This document shows, piece by piece, positions 34,814 through 44,086 of a stretch of 64,000 nt of DNA. The stretch's first letter is position 1. Each line of letters starts with the position of its first letter. The stretch comes from Zavarzinella formosa DSM 19928 (lineage in GTDB: Bacteria; Planctomycetota; Planctomycetia; Gemmatales; Gemmataceae). The notes beneath the pieces are model-generated. The model was not told the origin of the DNA. It worked only from the letters and a program-made list of their open reading frames with translations, and did no database searches. The translations under genes were made by a program, and so were the position numbers. Location: contig NZ_JH636441.1 of assembly GCF_000255705.1 (NCBI RefSeq), forward strand, positions 108,942 through 172,941, read 5' to 3'.

Positions 34814-37800
34814 ATGAACCCCATCGTTTTTGCCCTTCGTCATCCCTACACGGTGATGGTCGGCGTCGTGGCTTTGATCCTCGGCGGCGGGCTGGCGCTT
34901 AACCGAACCAAGGTGGACATCTTCCCGGCGCTCAACCAGCCGGTTGTTTATGTATGCCAGCCATATGGCGGCCTCGACCCCAACCAAGTCGAAGGGTTGC
35001 TGACGAATTATTACGAGTTTCACTTCTTGTACGTCTCCGGCATCCAGCGGGTGGAGAGCAAGAACATTCAGGGAATGGCCCTGATGAAGCTCTACTTCCA
35101 TCCGGGAACGGACATGGCCCAATCGATGTCCGAAACGGTGGCGGCCGTCAACCGGGCGAGGTTCATGATGCCGCCGGGGACGGTGCCGCCGTTCGTGTCG
35201 CGGTTCGACACCGGATCGGCGGCCATCGGTTATCTGGTGCTGTCGAGTGAAACAAAGTCGATCAAAGACATTCAGGACATGGCCACGCTGAGGGTGCGCC
35301 CCGGCTTCTCCAACATTCCCGGCATCTCCACGCCGCCGGCGTTCGGTGGAAATCAACGGGCCATCGTCGTGAATCTCGACATGGACGAACTTCGCGGGCT
35401 GAATCTCACGCCCGAGGACATCGTGGATGCCATCGGCACCGGCAATGTCGTCAGCCCGTCTGGCAATGTCCGCATGGGGGACCGGCTGGTTCTTGTTCCC
35501 TCCAACGCGATGGCCGGGGCGAACCCGATCAAAGATTTGGGGAGCATCGCCGTCACCAAGGGGCCGAATCCGCGTTTCCTTCGGGATGTGGTGGATAAGG
35601 AAAAGGGCATCGAAGACAGCAGCGACATCACCAGCGGCTATGTGCTGGTCAACGGCCGGCGTTCCGTCTACATGCTGGTGACGAAGCGGGCCGATGCCTC
35701 CACGCTGGATGTGGTGAGCGAACTGCAAAAATCCCTGCCGAAACTGCGGGAACAAGTTCCAGATGATGTGAAGATCGAATTCGCCTTCGACCAATCCCCC
35801 ATCGTGAAAGAGGCCATGTGGGGCGTGGCCTTCGAGGGGTTGCTGGGGGCCGCCCTCACCGGGTTGATGGTCGTGCTGTTCCTGCGAGACTGGCGGGCGG
35901 TGATCGTCGTCGTGTTGAATATCCCGCTGGCGTTGCTGGCCTCGCTCATCGGCATCTGGCTGTGCGGGCACACCATCAACTTAATGACGCTTGGCGGGCT
36001 GGCCCTTGCCGTCGGAATCTTGGTGGATGAGGCCACCGTGGAAGTGGAAAACATCCACACGCAGATGGATCGGACCGATTCAATGGCTCGGGCCGTGCGG
36101 CGAGGAAATTCGGAAACGGCCGTGCCGCGATTGCTGGCGTTGTTGTGCATCCTCGCGGTGTTCATTCCCTCGGCGTTCATGGAGGGTTCCGCAAGGGCAT
36201 TGTTCCTGCCGTTGTCGGTGTCCGTGGCTTTCGCCATGATTGCCTCCTACATCCTGTCCAGCACATTTGTGCCCGTGCTGAGCGTGTGGCTGCTGAAACC
36301 GCTGGCTCATCACGCCCAAGGAACAAACCGGCTGCAACGACTGTACGAGAGTGTCGCCGCGAAGGGAGTGCTGCTTCGGCATCTGATCGTCCCTGCGTAT
36401 TTCGGCGGAGCGGTGGCGGTCATCCTGATTCTCGGCTCACAGGTGGGCCGGGAGATTTTCCCCAGCGTGGACCGGGGGCAATTCCAATTGCGGTTGCGCG
36501 CCCCGACGGGCACGCGCATCGAACGCACGGAGGAATTGGCCCAAGAAGCCCTGCGATTCATCAAAGAAGAAGTTGGCCCGGACAACGTGGATCTCACGGT
36601 GGGTTACATCGGCATGTTCCCGACGAATTATCCTGTGCAGGCCATCTATCAGTGGACGAGCGGCCCGGAGGAGACCTACATCAAGGTTGCGCTGAAGGAT
36701 GGCTCCGGCATCCGCGTTGAAGAGTTGAAAAAGCGACTGCGGCAAAAGCTTCCCGATCATCTGCGAAACTGGCTTTCGGAGAAGTGGCGGGCCGAGGGAA
36801 TTTCCGAGGACGAGATCGCCCGGCGCGCCCCCGGCCTGCGAGCGTCTTTTGAGCCGGCGGACATCATCAATGAGGTGATGAGCTTTGGCTCCCCCACCCC
36901 CGTCGAGGTGGTGGTGTTCGGGCCAAAACTTCCGGAAACAATCGCCCACGCGGAGAAGATTCGGCAGGAACTGGCCAAGATCAAAACGCTGCGTGACCTG
37001 CAAACGGTGCAGGCCCAAGACTACCCGACCGTTGAAGTGCGAGTGGACCGCGAGCGGGCCGGTACTTATGGCGTGAAAATGTCCGACGTGTCCCGTTCAC
37101 TGGTGGCGGCGACGGCCTCCAGCCGATATCTGGCGCCGAATTACTGGCGAGACCCGGCCACCGGACAGGGGTACATCGTGCAAGTGCAAGTTCCCTTCGC
37201 CAAGATGACATCGCCACGGGAAATCGAACTGATGCCGGTGAAGGGCAACCACGCCGCCTACCCGACCGGTGAGGCCGGCGGCATGACCGGTGGCATCGGC
37301 CGGTCGATCCTGTTACGGGATGTCGCCGCTGTGCGGGAGGGGACGATGCCCGGCGAGGTGGACCGCTACAACATGCGGCGAACCATCAGCCTGACGGCCA
37401 ACATTGAGGGGAGCGACCTCGGCACGGCCGACCGCGAAGTTCGCCGGGCCGTGGCGGCGGCGGGCGATCCTCCCCGCGGCGCGACCGTGGCGGTGCGGGG
37501 CCAATTGGAGCCAATGTCCCAAATCTTCCGGGGGATGCAAACGGGATTGGTCCTCACGGTGTTGGTGATCTTCCTGTTGCTGACGGCCTACTTCCAATCG
37601 GTGCGTCTGGCCCTCGCCTCCGTGGCGGCCGTTCCGGCGGCGCTGGCCGGGGTGGTGGTGATGTTGCTCGTCACCGGGACGACGCTGAATCTGCAATCGT
37701 TCATGGGGGCGATCATGACTTGCGGCGTGGCCGTCGCGAATGCGATTCTCCTAATCACCTTTGCGGAACGGGAACGCCATGCCAACGGCGGGGACGCGAA

Positions 37801-38089
37801 GACCGCCGCCACCACGGCGGGGCGAACCCGTCTAAGGCCGATCCTGATGACCACCTGCGCGATGATCGCCGGGATGATGCCGATGGCGTTGGGAATCGGC
37901 GAGGGGGGAGATCAAACCGCCCCGCTTGGCCGGGCAGTGGTCGGCGGGTTATTGTTCGCCACGGTGGCGACGCTGTTCGTGTTGCCGGGCGTGTTCACGC
38001 TGTTGCAACGGAAAACCTCGACCGCCTCGGCCTCGCTGGACCCGGATGACCGCGATAGCAGGCATTTTGACGGCCCGCCGGATCGGTGA
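34814..38089 (+). CDS. RND family efflux permease (AcrB/CzcA-like)
   Basis: 1091 residues, the normal length for a proton-driven RND pump. Start MNPIVFALRHPYTVM opens the first membrane helix. Two large periplasmic loops and twelve helices in two halves: motifs VDIFPALNQPVVYV, GLLGAALTGLMVVLFLRDWR, LMTLGGLALAVGILVDEATVEVENI (with the acidic residues of helix 4), RLRPILMTTCAMIAGMMPMAL and the final LFATVATLFVLPGVFTLL. No membrane-fusion protein or outer-membrane channel gene is adjacent, so substrate (drug or metal) is open. A 32-bp-spaced pair of CGACATGGGCAAAA repeats lies upstream near 34652 and 34684. Confidence 0.92.
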   Translation: MNPIVFALRHPYTVMVGVVALILGGGLALNRTKVDIFPALNQPVVYVCQPYGGLDPNQVEGLLTNYYEFHFLYVSGIQRVESKNIQGMALMKLYFHPGTDMAQSMSETVAAVNRARFMMPPGTVPPFVSRFDTGSAAIGYLVLSSETKSIKDIQDMATLRVRPGFSNIPGISTPPAFGGNQRAIVVNLDMDELRGLNLTPEDIVDAIGTGNVVSPSGNVRMGDRLVLVPSNAMAGANPIKDLGSIAVTKGPNPRFLRDVVDKEKGIEDSSDITSGYVLVNGRRSVYMLVTKRADASTLDVVSELQKSLPKLREQVPDDVKIEFAFDQSPIVKEAMWGVAFEGLLGAALTGLMVVLFLRDWRAVIVVVLNIPLALLASLIGIWLCGHTINLMTLGGLALAVGILVDEATVEVENIHTQMDRTDSMARAVRRGNSETAVPRLLALLCILAVFIPSAFMEGSARALFLPLSVSVAFAMIASYILSSTFVPVLSVWLLKPLAHHAQGTNRLQRLYESVAAKGVLLRHLIVPAYFGGAVAVILILGSQVGREIFPSVDRGQFQLRLRAPTGTRIERTEELAQEALRFIKEEVGPDNVDLTVGYIGMFPTNYPVQAIYQWTSGPEETYIKVALKDGSGIRVEELKKRLRQKLPDHLRNWLSEKWRAEGISEDEIARRAPGLRASFEPADIINEVMSFGSPTPVEVVVFGPKLPETIAHAEKIRQELAKIKTLRDLQTVQAQDYPTVEVRVDRERAGTYGVKMSDVSRSLVAATASSRYLAPNYWRDPATGQGYIVQVQVPFAKMTSPREIELMPVKGNHAAYPTGEAGGMTGGIGRSILLRDVAAVREGTMPGEVDRYNMRRTISLTANIEGSDLGTADREVRRAVAAAGDPPRGATVAVRGQLEPMSQIFRGMQTGLVLTVLVIFLLLTAYFQSVRLALASVAAVPAALAGVVVMLLVTGTTLNLQSFMGAIMTCGVAVANAILLITFAERERHANGGDAKTAATTAGRTRLRPILMTTCAMIAGMMPMALGIGEGGDQTAPLGRAVVGGLLFATVATLFVLPGVFTLLQRKTSTASASLDPDDRDSRHFDGPPDR

Positions 38090-38168
38090 CACGGTTTTTC
38101 CGGCCGCTCACCGTGTCGCCAAGTCTTTGTGTCACTAACACTATGACATCTCTCCCCGGAGTTTCTCG

Positions 38169-39149
38169 ATGCTGCGGATCGCGGGCGTATTGGCCATTCT
38201 TGTCGCGTTGTACGCCACCCTGTTCATCACCAACCCGAATGCGGTGAACGCCAGCAATCTCGTGGACGTGGCCAACCGGCAGGGGTTCTACGGTGTTCTC
38301 ACGCTCGGCGTGGCCATCCTTATCATCACCGGGTCCATCGACCTGTCGATGGGGTCCGTCGTCGGGTTGTCGGCCGTGGGGTTCGGGTTGATGATGTCGA
38401 AGGGAATTCATCCGTTTCTGGCCCTGTTGGTCATTTTGCTGGGCGGGGCCGCCATCGGGTGTCTGCATGGTTTGCTCGTCACCCGAATGAAATTACAAGC
38501 GTTTCTTGTCACCCTTTGCGGGCTGTTCGTTTATCGCGGAATGGCCCGGTATCTCTCGGAAAAGCCCATCGGTCTCGTCACCATTCAAAAGTCTCACCCG
38601 GAGTTTCAGGGGCCGATTGACTGGCTTCGGCTGGCGTTGATTGGCAAAGACGGCGAGGGGGCGTTGAACTTCCCCGCCCAGATGTTCGTGTTGATTGTCC
38701 TCGCCGCCATTGTCGGCGTGATCTTGCACAAGAGCGTGCTGGGCCGGTATTGGTATGCGATCGGCTACAACGAATCGGCCGCGAAATACGCGGGGATTTC
38801 CACCGACCAAAAGCGGATGATTAGTTTTGTGATCTGCTCCACTCTGGCGAGTCTGGCCGGGGCGTTGTTCCTGCTGGATGTGGGAACGGCCGATCCGACC
38901 AACGCCGGTGAAACATTGGAACTGTATGCGATCACCGGGGCCGTGCTGGGGGGATGTTCGCTGAAAGGGGGCGAGGGAACGGCCATCGGCATCGTGCTGG
39001 GGGCGGCCGTGCTGCCGTTGTTGAGAAACGTGGTGAGCTTCCTGCAAATCCCCGACTCGATCATCCCCGCCGTGATTGGCATCACGCTGTTGCTGGGAAC
39101 CATCGCCGATGAATTTTTCCGGCGCCGATCCTCGGTCGGGAAGAAGTAA
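38169..39149 (+). CDS. sugar-type ABC transporter permease (RbsC/AraH family)
   Basis: 326 residues, about ten hydrophobic segments. Family signature VAILIITGSIDLSMGSVVGL, then AIGCLHGLLVTRMKLQAFLVTLCGL, YAIGYNESAAKYAGIS (cytoplasmic coupling loop, like the A-x-G-x-N motif) and ITGAVLGGCSLKGGEGTAIG. Such permeases import ribose, xylose or similar with a binding protein and a double ATPase; neither is next to this gene, an orphan arrangement. Confidence 0.9.
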   Translation: MLRIAGVLAILVALYATLFITNPNAVNASNLVDVANRQGFYGVLTLGVAILIITGSIDLSMGSVVGLSAVGFGLMMSKGIHPFLALLVILLGGAAIGCLHGLLVTRMKLQAFLVTLCGLFVYRGMARYLSEKPIGLVTIQKSHPEFQGPIDWLRLALIGKDGEGALNFPAQMFVLIVLAAIVGVILHKSVLGRYWYAIGYNESAAKYAGISTDQKRMISFVICSTLASLAGALFLLDVGTADPTNAGETLELYAITGAVLGGCSLKGGEGTAIGIVLGAAVLPLLRNVVSFLQIPDSIIPAVIGITLLLGTIADEFFRRRSSVGKK

Positions 39150-39161
39150 GGTTGTCTCGTG

Positions 39162-40271
39162 TCAGCCGATCAAGCCCAAGCCGGGGAACCGCCGGGTTAG
39201 TCTGGCGCCAGTCTCGGCGTCGGTGGCTCCGGGATTGCCCGACCAGTTCAATGATCTCAGCCGGGGCAGGCGGGGCGACTCGGCCAGAGCCATCAACCCT
39301 TCCCGGCTGATTTGATTATGAGACAAATCGAGCGACGTCAGGTTTGACAGATTCGATGTCCCCGAAATAACGGCCGCGGCCTCGTCGTCGAGCTGGTTGC
39401 CCGAGAGATTGAGCGCACTGAGGGCCGAGTCTTCACCGCTGGCGGACATGCACGCGACGGCTCCCTTCCCCAACAGATTGTGCGACAAGTCCAGGGAGCG
39501 CAGCCGCCGTAATGGGATGCACTCGTCGATTTGCCAGAGCACTTCGTCAATGATCTGTTGATTCACGAGAGTCAGACTGCGAAGGCTGGAAAAGCCGGCC
39601 CGTCGCATCGCCCCGCGCAGGTGGGAGAAATTGATGGCCGATTCCCGGCGAATGGCAAACTCCCGCAGTTGGTCCGGCAGGGGGGAATCCATCATCACTT
39701 CCAGATGCCCCGTGCGGATGCGGTCCATGCCCAACGTCAGGCTCCAGATGTTCAGCAGGTTCGGGGCATTCAGGTAAGGTTTGAGGATGGCGGGGTTTGG
39801 GATGTCCGAGATGAGTTCCAGCGACACGGCCATCCGAAAACAAGGTTGGGAGGCATATTCCAAAAGCCGGCTGACGCCGCTCTCCATGAGGAGGCGCCAT
39901 TCGGGGATAGTCCACTGATAATAACGGGCCAGTTGAATGAACGAACGAAAGTGTCGCGAGTCGAAGCGGGGAGAGGGAAAGCCGCGAACAAAGTCGGTGT
40001 CGTCCAGAAACTTATGGAGCGGCGTCCACCATTTCCGTTGATGTGTCTGGAACAGTTCACGGCAACGCAGCCGGTTTTCGACAAACCGGTCGTCGATTCC
40101 TCCGCAGGCTTCCATTTGGGCATCATCGACTTGCCGTCGGATGAACTCGGCCCGGTCGGGATCGTCGTTCTCTTCCAGCCAGTCCGCATAGATGAGCCGG
40201 GGGGCGTCGTCATGCGGGTTCTCCCGGATGGTTTCCCACAACGCGGCCTGTTCGGGGTGCATCGGAGTCAT
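39162..40271 (-). CDS. TIGR02996-domain leucine-rich-repeat protein
   Basis: 369 residues. The first 45 residues are the repeat-companion domain TIGR02996 (WETIRENPHDDAPRLIYADW LEENDDPDRAEFIRRQ), abundant in Gemmata-type planctomycetes. The C-terminal third contains leucine-rich repeats: LRSLDLSHNLLGKGAVACM, LSALNLSGNQLDDEAAAVI, LTSLDLSHNQISREGLMAL, LRSLNWSGNPGATDAETG. No signal peptide or catalytic domain. Probably a cytoplasmic interaction protein; partner unknown. Confidence 0.88.
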   Translation of the reverse strand: MTPMHPEQAALWETIRENPHDDAPRLIYADWLEENDDPDRAEFIRRQVDDAQMEACGGIDDRFVENRLRCRELFQTHQRKWWTPLHKFLDDTDFVRGFPSPRFDSRHFRSFIQLARYYQWTIPEWRLLMESGVSRLLEYASQPCFRMAVSLELISDIPNPAILKPYLNAPNLLNIWSLTLGMDRIRTGHLEVMMDSPLPDQLREFAIRRESAINFSHLRGAMRRAGFSSLRSLTLVNQQIIDEVLWQIDECIPLRRLRSLDLSHNLLGKGAVACMSASGEDSALSALNLSGNQLDDEAAAVISGTSNLSNLTSLDLSHNQISREGLMALAESPRLPRLRSLNWSGNPGATDAETGARLTRRFPGLGLIG

Positions 40272-40449
40272 GGTTGGATTGTACCCTCTGCGGAAGCGAA
40301 CACAATCAGGAACCTTCCTGACCGATCAACCGGCCGGTCGGCGCCCGGTCAACTTTGCCCGCCTGTGTTCCTTTTTCTTTGAATACCCCGTTGGCATCGG
40401 GGCGTCGATTCTGGTACTCTGTGTGACAATCTCTCCAAGGATTTCCCTC

Positions 40450-41163
40450 ATGAAGTGGCTGTCAGGTTTGTTCGCGGCGTTTTCCTTCGGTCTGTCGGCC
40501 CATGCCGCAGACACCGGATTCATCGACAAAGTTCACAAGGATTCTGACGGCAAAGAGGCGAAATATGTCGTCTATGTGCCCAAAGACTACGACGGCAAGA
40601 AGGAATATCCGGTCATCCTGTTCCTGCACGGCTCCGGCGAAACCGGGACGGACGGCAAAAAACAGGTCGCCACGGGCCTCGGCGGGGCGATTAAGAAAAT
40701 GCCGGACTTCGGCTTCATCACCATTTTCCCGCAATCGCAATTGCGATCCTGGCAGGCCGGCAAGCCGGACGCCGACCGGGCGCTGGCCATCCTCGAAGCC
40801 GAAATGAAAACCTACAAAACCGATCCGAAACGGGTCTACCTGACCGGCCTCTCGATGGGCGGTTACGGCACCTGGAGCCTCGCCGCCAAATATCCGGACA
40901 AGTGGGCGGCCATTGTCCCGGTTTGCGGCGGCGGCAACCCGGCTGATGCCTCCAAGATCAAGGACATCCCTTGTTGGGACTTCCACGGCGACGCGGACAA
41001 GGCCGTGAACGTGGAAAAATCCCGCGAGATGATCAAGGCCCTCAAGGCCGCCGGCGCCGAACCCAAATACACGGAATATCCCGGCGTCGGCCACAACAGT
41101 TGGGATCAGGCTTATGGCACCAAAGAACTGTATCCGTGGTTGCTGAAGCACGCGAAGAAATAA
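40450..41163 (+). CDS. exported alpha/beta-hydrolase of the prolyl-oligopeptidase/PHB-depolymerase group
   Basis: 237 residues; AAGGA 9-10 nt upstream. Signal peptide MKWLSGLFAAFSFGLSAHAA. Hydrolase motifs: YPVILFLHGSGETG (oxyanion), nucleophile elbow TGLSMGGYGTW, acid in DFHGDADKAV and His in YPGVGHNSW. Similar proteins are annotated as phospholipase/carboxylesterases or depolymerases in planctomycetes. Likely cleaves an ester outside the cytoplasm; substrate unknown. Confidence 0.88.
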   Translation: MKWLSGLFAAFSFGLSAHAADTGFIDKVHKDSDGKEAKYVVYVPKDYDGKKEYPVILFLHGSGETGTDGKKQVATGLGGAIKKMPDFGFITIFPQSQLRSWQAGKPDADRALAILEAEMKTYKTDPKRVYLTGLSMGGYGTWSLAAKYPDKWAAIVPVCGGGNPADASKIKDIPCWDFHGDADKAVNVEKSREMIKALKAAGAEPKYTEYPGVGHNSWDQAYGTKELYPWLLKHAKK

Positions 41164-41167
41164 GTTT

Positions 41168-41253
41168 CGAGTTCCAAGTTTCAACTTCCGAGTTCAAAGC
41201 AAGACGCCGGTGTTGGTTTTGAACTTGGAACTTGGAAGTTGAAACTTGGAACT
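41168..41253. repeat. inverted repeat with CTTGGAAC units
   Basis: Left arm about 41171-41198 (GTTCCAAGTTTCAACTTCCG) and right arm 41218-41252 pair with one mismatch and a small bulge where the right arm repeats GAACTTGG. It fills the gap between the esterase stop and the Gfo/Idh/MocA start, both on the plus strand. Confidence 0.75.
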
Positions 41254-41308
41254 TAAAGCCTGAGACTACAATCAACACCAAGTCCCCTTTTCCAAGGATC
41301 TCAAAACC

Positions 41309-42883
41309 ATGTCAGAATCTTCCAGCGCAGATCGCCGCGACTTCCTGAAGGGGTCGGCGGCCGCCACGGCGGCGGTGGCCTTCACGGCCGCCAGTTACAA
41401 CCGCGTTTACGGGGCGAACGAAGCCCTTCGCATCGGCTTCCTCGGGGTCGGCGGCCGGTGCCAGCAGCACATCGACGTCATCCTGAAAATGCAGGAAGAA
41501 GGCAAAGGCGTGAAGCCGGTGGCCGTGTGCGACGTGTGGGACGGCGACTTCACCAAGGGGATGAACCGCGCGACCGGCATCGCCAAGGGGCAGGGCTTGC
41601 TTCCCGCCGCCAAGCGCTGCGGGATCGACGCCAACGACTCCAAGCACGTCAGCAAGGATTACCAAGTCATCCTCGCGCAGAAGGACGTGGACGCCGTTTG
41701 CATCGCCAGCCCGGACCACTGGCACGCGAAGATGACCATCGACGCGCTGGAAGCCGGGAAAGACGTGTATTGCGAAAAGCCGATGACGCGGACCATCGCC
41801 GAGGCTCATGCCGTCGTCGATGCGTGGAAGAAGTCCGGCCGGGTGATGACCGTCGGCGTGCAGTCGATGGCCGACCCGACGTGGCGGCTGGCCAACGAGC
41901 ACATCCGCTCCGGCAAGATCGGCAAGGTGGTGCAAGGGCAGACGAGTTACTTCCGTAACTCGGACGTCGGTCAATGGCGCTATTACTCGCTGACCAAGGA
42001 TATGAACCCGAAGACCATCGACTGGAAGCGATTCCTTGGCGAAGGTTTCGCGGTCAACGGTGTGCCGATCGGCCCGGATGCGAAAGAATTCCCGTTTGAC
42101 CGGGCCATCTTCGGCCAATGGCGCTGCTACTGGCCCTTCGGCGGCGGCATGTTCACCGACTTGTTCGTCCACCAGACGACTCACCTGATCGCCGCGATGG
42201 GCCTGCGGTATCCGAAGCGGGTGGTCGGCGGCGGCGGCATCTACATGGAATACGACACCCGCGACGTGCCGGACGTTGCCACGGTTGTGGCCGATTACGA
42301 AGAAGGCGCCCAAGTCATCATCACCGCGACGATGGTGAACGATCACCGCATCGAAGAAGCCATTCGCGGCCACTCGGCGACGCTGGTGTTCGACTCCAAG
42401 CCGGTGAATCCCAAAGACCCGAAGAGCCCGAAGGAATTCGGCTACACGATCCTGCCGCAGAAGGTTCAATCCGCTCCGAAGGGACCGGGCGGCCAGGCGG
42501 CCACCGAGGGAACATGGGTTCCCGGCGGCCTGAAGGGGGATGACACCTACGCCTTGTGGGCGAACTTCATCGAGCACGTGGCCAAGAGAGACCAGGACAC
42601 TTTCAGCACTCCGGCCCTCGGGGCGGCCGCCTTCACGACCGTCAACATGGGCGTGCAGAGCTATCGCCAGGGCAAGGCCCTGTTCTGGGACAAAGAAGCC
42701 CGCAAGCCGGTCGAAGCCGATTCAAGCTGGGCGGCCATGTGGGAAAAGCGTTCCAAGGGTCGCGGCAAGCCGAACCAAATCGCCGGCTGGACCGGCGGCG
42801 AGGAAGGCAGCCTCCTGCACCCGCCGGAATACCAAAAGCTCGCCGGCCCGTGGGTGGACGGCAAAGACCCGGCCGAAGGCTAA
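41309..42883 (+). CDS. Gfo/Idh/MocA family oxidoreductase with Tat signal
   Basis: 524 residues. Twin-arginine signal RRDFLKGSAAATAAVAFTAA. Rossmann domain begins at about residue 40 (LRIGFLGVGGRCQQHIDVI), with VCDVWDG, the loop DAVCIASPDHWHAKMTIDAL, and the signature CEKPMTRTIAEAHAVVDAW. The C-terminal substrate domain is extended (YWPFGGGMFTDLFVHQTTHL). NAD(P)-dependent sugar-type dehydrogenase/oxidoreductase, exported folded with its cofactor. Such exported members are a planctomycete hallmark; substrate unknown. Aligned downstream of the esterase gene across an inverted repeat. Confidence 0.93.
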   Translation: MSESSSADRRDFLKGSAAATAAVAFTAASYNRVYGANEALRIGFLGVGGRCQQHIDVILKMQEEGKGVKPVAVCDVWDGDFTKGMNRATGIAKGQGLLPAAKRCGIDANDSKHVSKDYQVILAQKDVDAVCIASPDHWHAKMTIDALEAGKDVYCEKPMTRTIAEAHAVVDAWKKSGRVMTVGVQSMADPTWRLANEHIRSGKIGKVVQGQTSYFRNSDVGQWRYYSLTKDMNPKTIDWKRFLGEGFAVNGVPIGPDAKEFPFDRAIFGQWRCYWPFGGGMFTDLFVHQTTHLIAAMGLRYPKRVVGGGGIYMEYDTRDVPDVATVVADYEEGAQVIITATMVNDHRIEEAIRGHSATLVFDSKPVNPKDPKSPKEFGYTILPQKVQSAPKGPGGQAATEGTWVPGGLKGDDTYALWANFIEHVAKRDQDTFSTPALGAAAFTTVNMGVQSYRQGKALFWDKEARKPVEADSSWAAMWEKRSKGRGKPNQIAGWTGGEEGSLLHPPEYQKLAGPWVDGKDPAEG

Positions 42884-42891
42884 TTATTAGG

Positions 42892-43084
42892 CAACCTCAC
42901 CCCCCGTCCCCCTCTCCTAAAGCGAGAGGGGGGGGGCAAGCGGGGAATAGACATCTGCCGAAGCGTAAGCGAGAATGCAGTGAAAAACTTCAAACCCTCG
43001 CCGACGCAAATGCCTCATTAAAAATGACGATTACCCGCTTGCTCCCCCTCTCGCTTTAGGAGAGGGGGACGGGGGGTGAGGTTG
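42892..43084. repeat. long inverted repeat with G/C-run arms
   Basis: Arms 42892-42944 and 43033-43084 match as reverse complements (CAACCTCACCCCCCGTCCCC against GGGGACGGGGGGTGAGGTTG), about 50 bp each with a 2-3 nt difference in the G run. Loop about 88 nt. Lies between the Gfo/Idh/MocA stop and the cupin start. Confidence 0.85.
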
Positions 43085-43150
43085 TCTTGGGCTGATGACC
43101 GCCACCACCCATCAGCGACAAAGTTCTCTCCCCTTTCAAAGGCCAAAACC

Positions 43151-43891
43151 ATGCAGCCGACCCGAAGAGAGTTTGCCGGAACCGTGATGGCGTTCACGCT
43201 TCTTGAGATGATTTGGAGCCGCGGGTTGTTCGCGGAATCCGTCAAGCCGGTCGTCGGTTCGTGGTTCAAGGATTTGAACGCACTGGGGGACGACCTGCGG
43301 GGTCGGAAACTCAAGGACACCGAGTTTCAGGCCAAGATGGAAGAACTCTACAAAAAGGTCGATCTCGCCGAACTGCTCCAGTTCGTCGAACTGGACAAGA
43401 TTGCCGAGAAAGTGAAACTCCCGGCCAACGGGGCGTTCAGCACCAGTTTTGATCTTGGCAAGATCGAGGGGATGCCGTCGAAGATCAACTTCGGCAGACA
43501 GATCTTCTGCATGGGCAAGGGCCGCGCCGTTGTTCCGCACGGGCACGAAAATATGTGTACCGGATTCATCATCCTGAAGGGGACATTCCGGGGCCGACAT
43601 TACGACAAGCTGGAAACGCAGGCCGATCACTTCATCATCAAGCCGACGATTGACCGCGACTTCAAACCCGGCGAAGTGTCCACCATCTCCGACCACAAGG
43701 ACAACGTCCACTGGTTCACCTGCACCGCCGACGCCGGGTTCATCTTCAACATGCACTTTAACGGCTACGATCCGTCGATCAAATCATCCGGGAATCGATT
43801 GTATCTGGACCCGGACGGAGAAAAGATGGCCGACGGATTGATCAAGGCGAAGAAGATGACTTCAGGCGAATGCCACAAGAAATTTGGCTGA
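43151..43891 (+). CDS. cupin-fold protein with putative Tat-like signal
   Basis: 246 residues. Begins MQPTRREFAGTVMAFTLLEM, an R-R-x-F twin-arginine-like signal. The C-terminal half is a cupin barrel: VPHGHENMCTGFIILKGTFRG (metal-binding His pair and first motif) and DNVHWFTCTADAGFIFNMHFNG (second motif with His). An N-terminal helical region (residues 30-95) has no recognised domain. No known enzymatic role; could be a sugar or small-molecule-binding or dioxygenase-like protein. Confidence 0.72.
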   Translation: MQPTRREFAGTVMAFTLLEMIWSRGLFAESVKPVVGSWFKDLNALGDDLRGRKLKDTEFQAKMEELYKKVDLAELLQFVELDKIAEKVKLPANGAFSTSFDLGKIEGMPSKINFGRQIFCMGKGRAVVPHGHENMCTGFIILKGTFRGRHYDKLETQADHFIIKPTIDRDFKPGEVSTISDHKDNVHWFTCTADAGFIFNMHFNGYDPSIKSSGNRLYLDPDGEKMADGLIKAKKMTSGECHKKFG

Positions 43892-43943
43892 TCGGATTTC
43901 TAAGCAGCAACTCAGTATTGGTTGTAACTTTCTAACCGTTGTC

Positions 43944-44024
43944 CAAGAGCCCCACTGCGTCAGCGGTGGGGGTAGCTTCCTGAGTGCGGGAGCCACCCCC
44001 ACCGCTGACGCAGTGGGGCTCTTG
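43944..44024. repeat. perfect palindromic element, copy 2 (30-bp arms)
   Basis: Arms 43944-43973 and 43995-44024 are identical to those at 18331-18411 but the 21-nt loop differs in sequence. Located between the convergent cupin and amidotransferase-like genes, where a bidirectional terminator would fit. Confidence 0.9.
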
Positions 44025-44086
44025 GGGTTCAACAACCGGCGTGAACAGGAATCAAGAAAACCTCACATCCAATCCCGGCCATGTGC

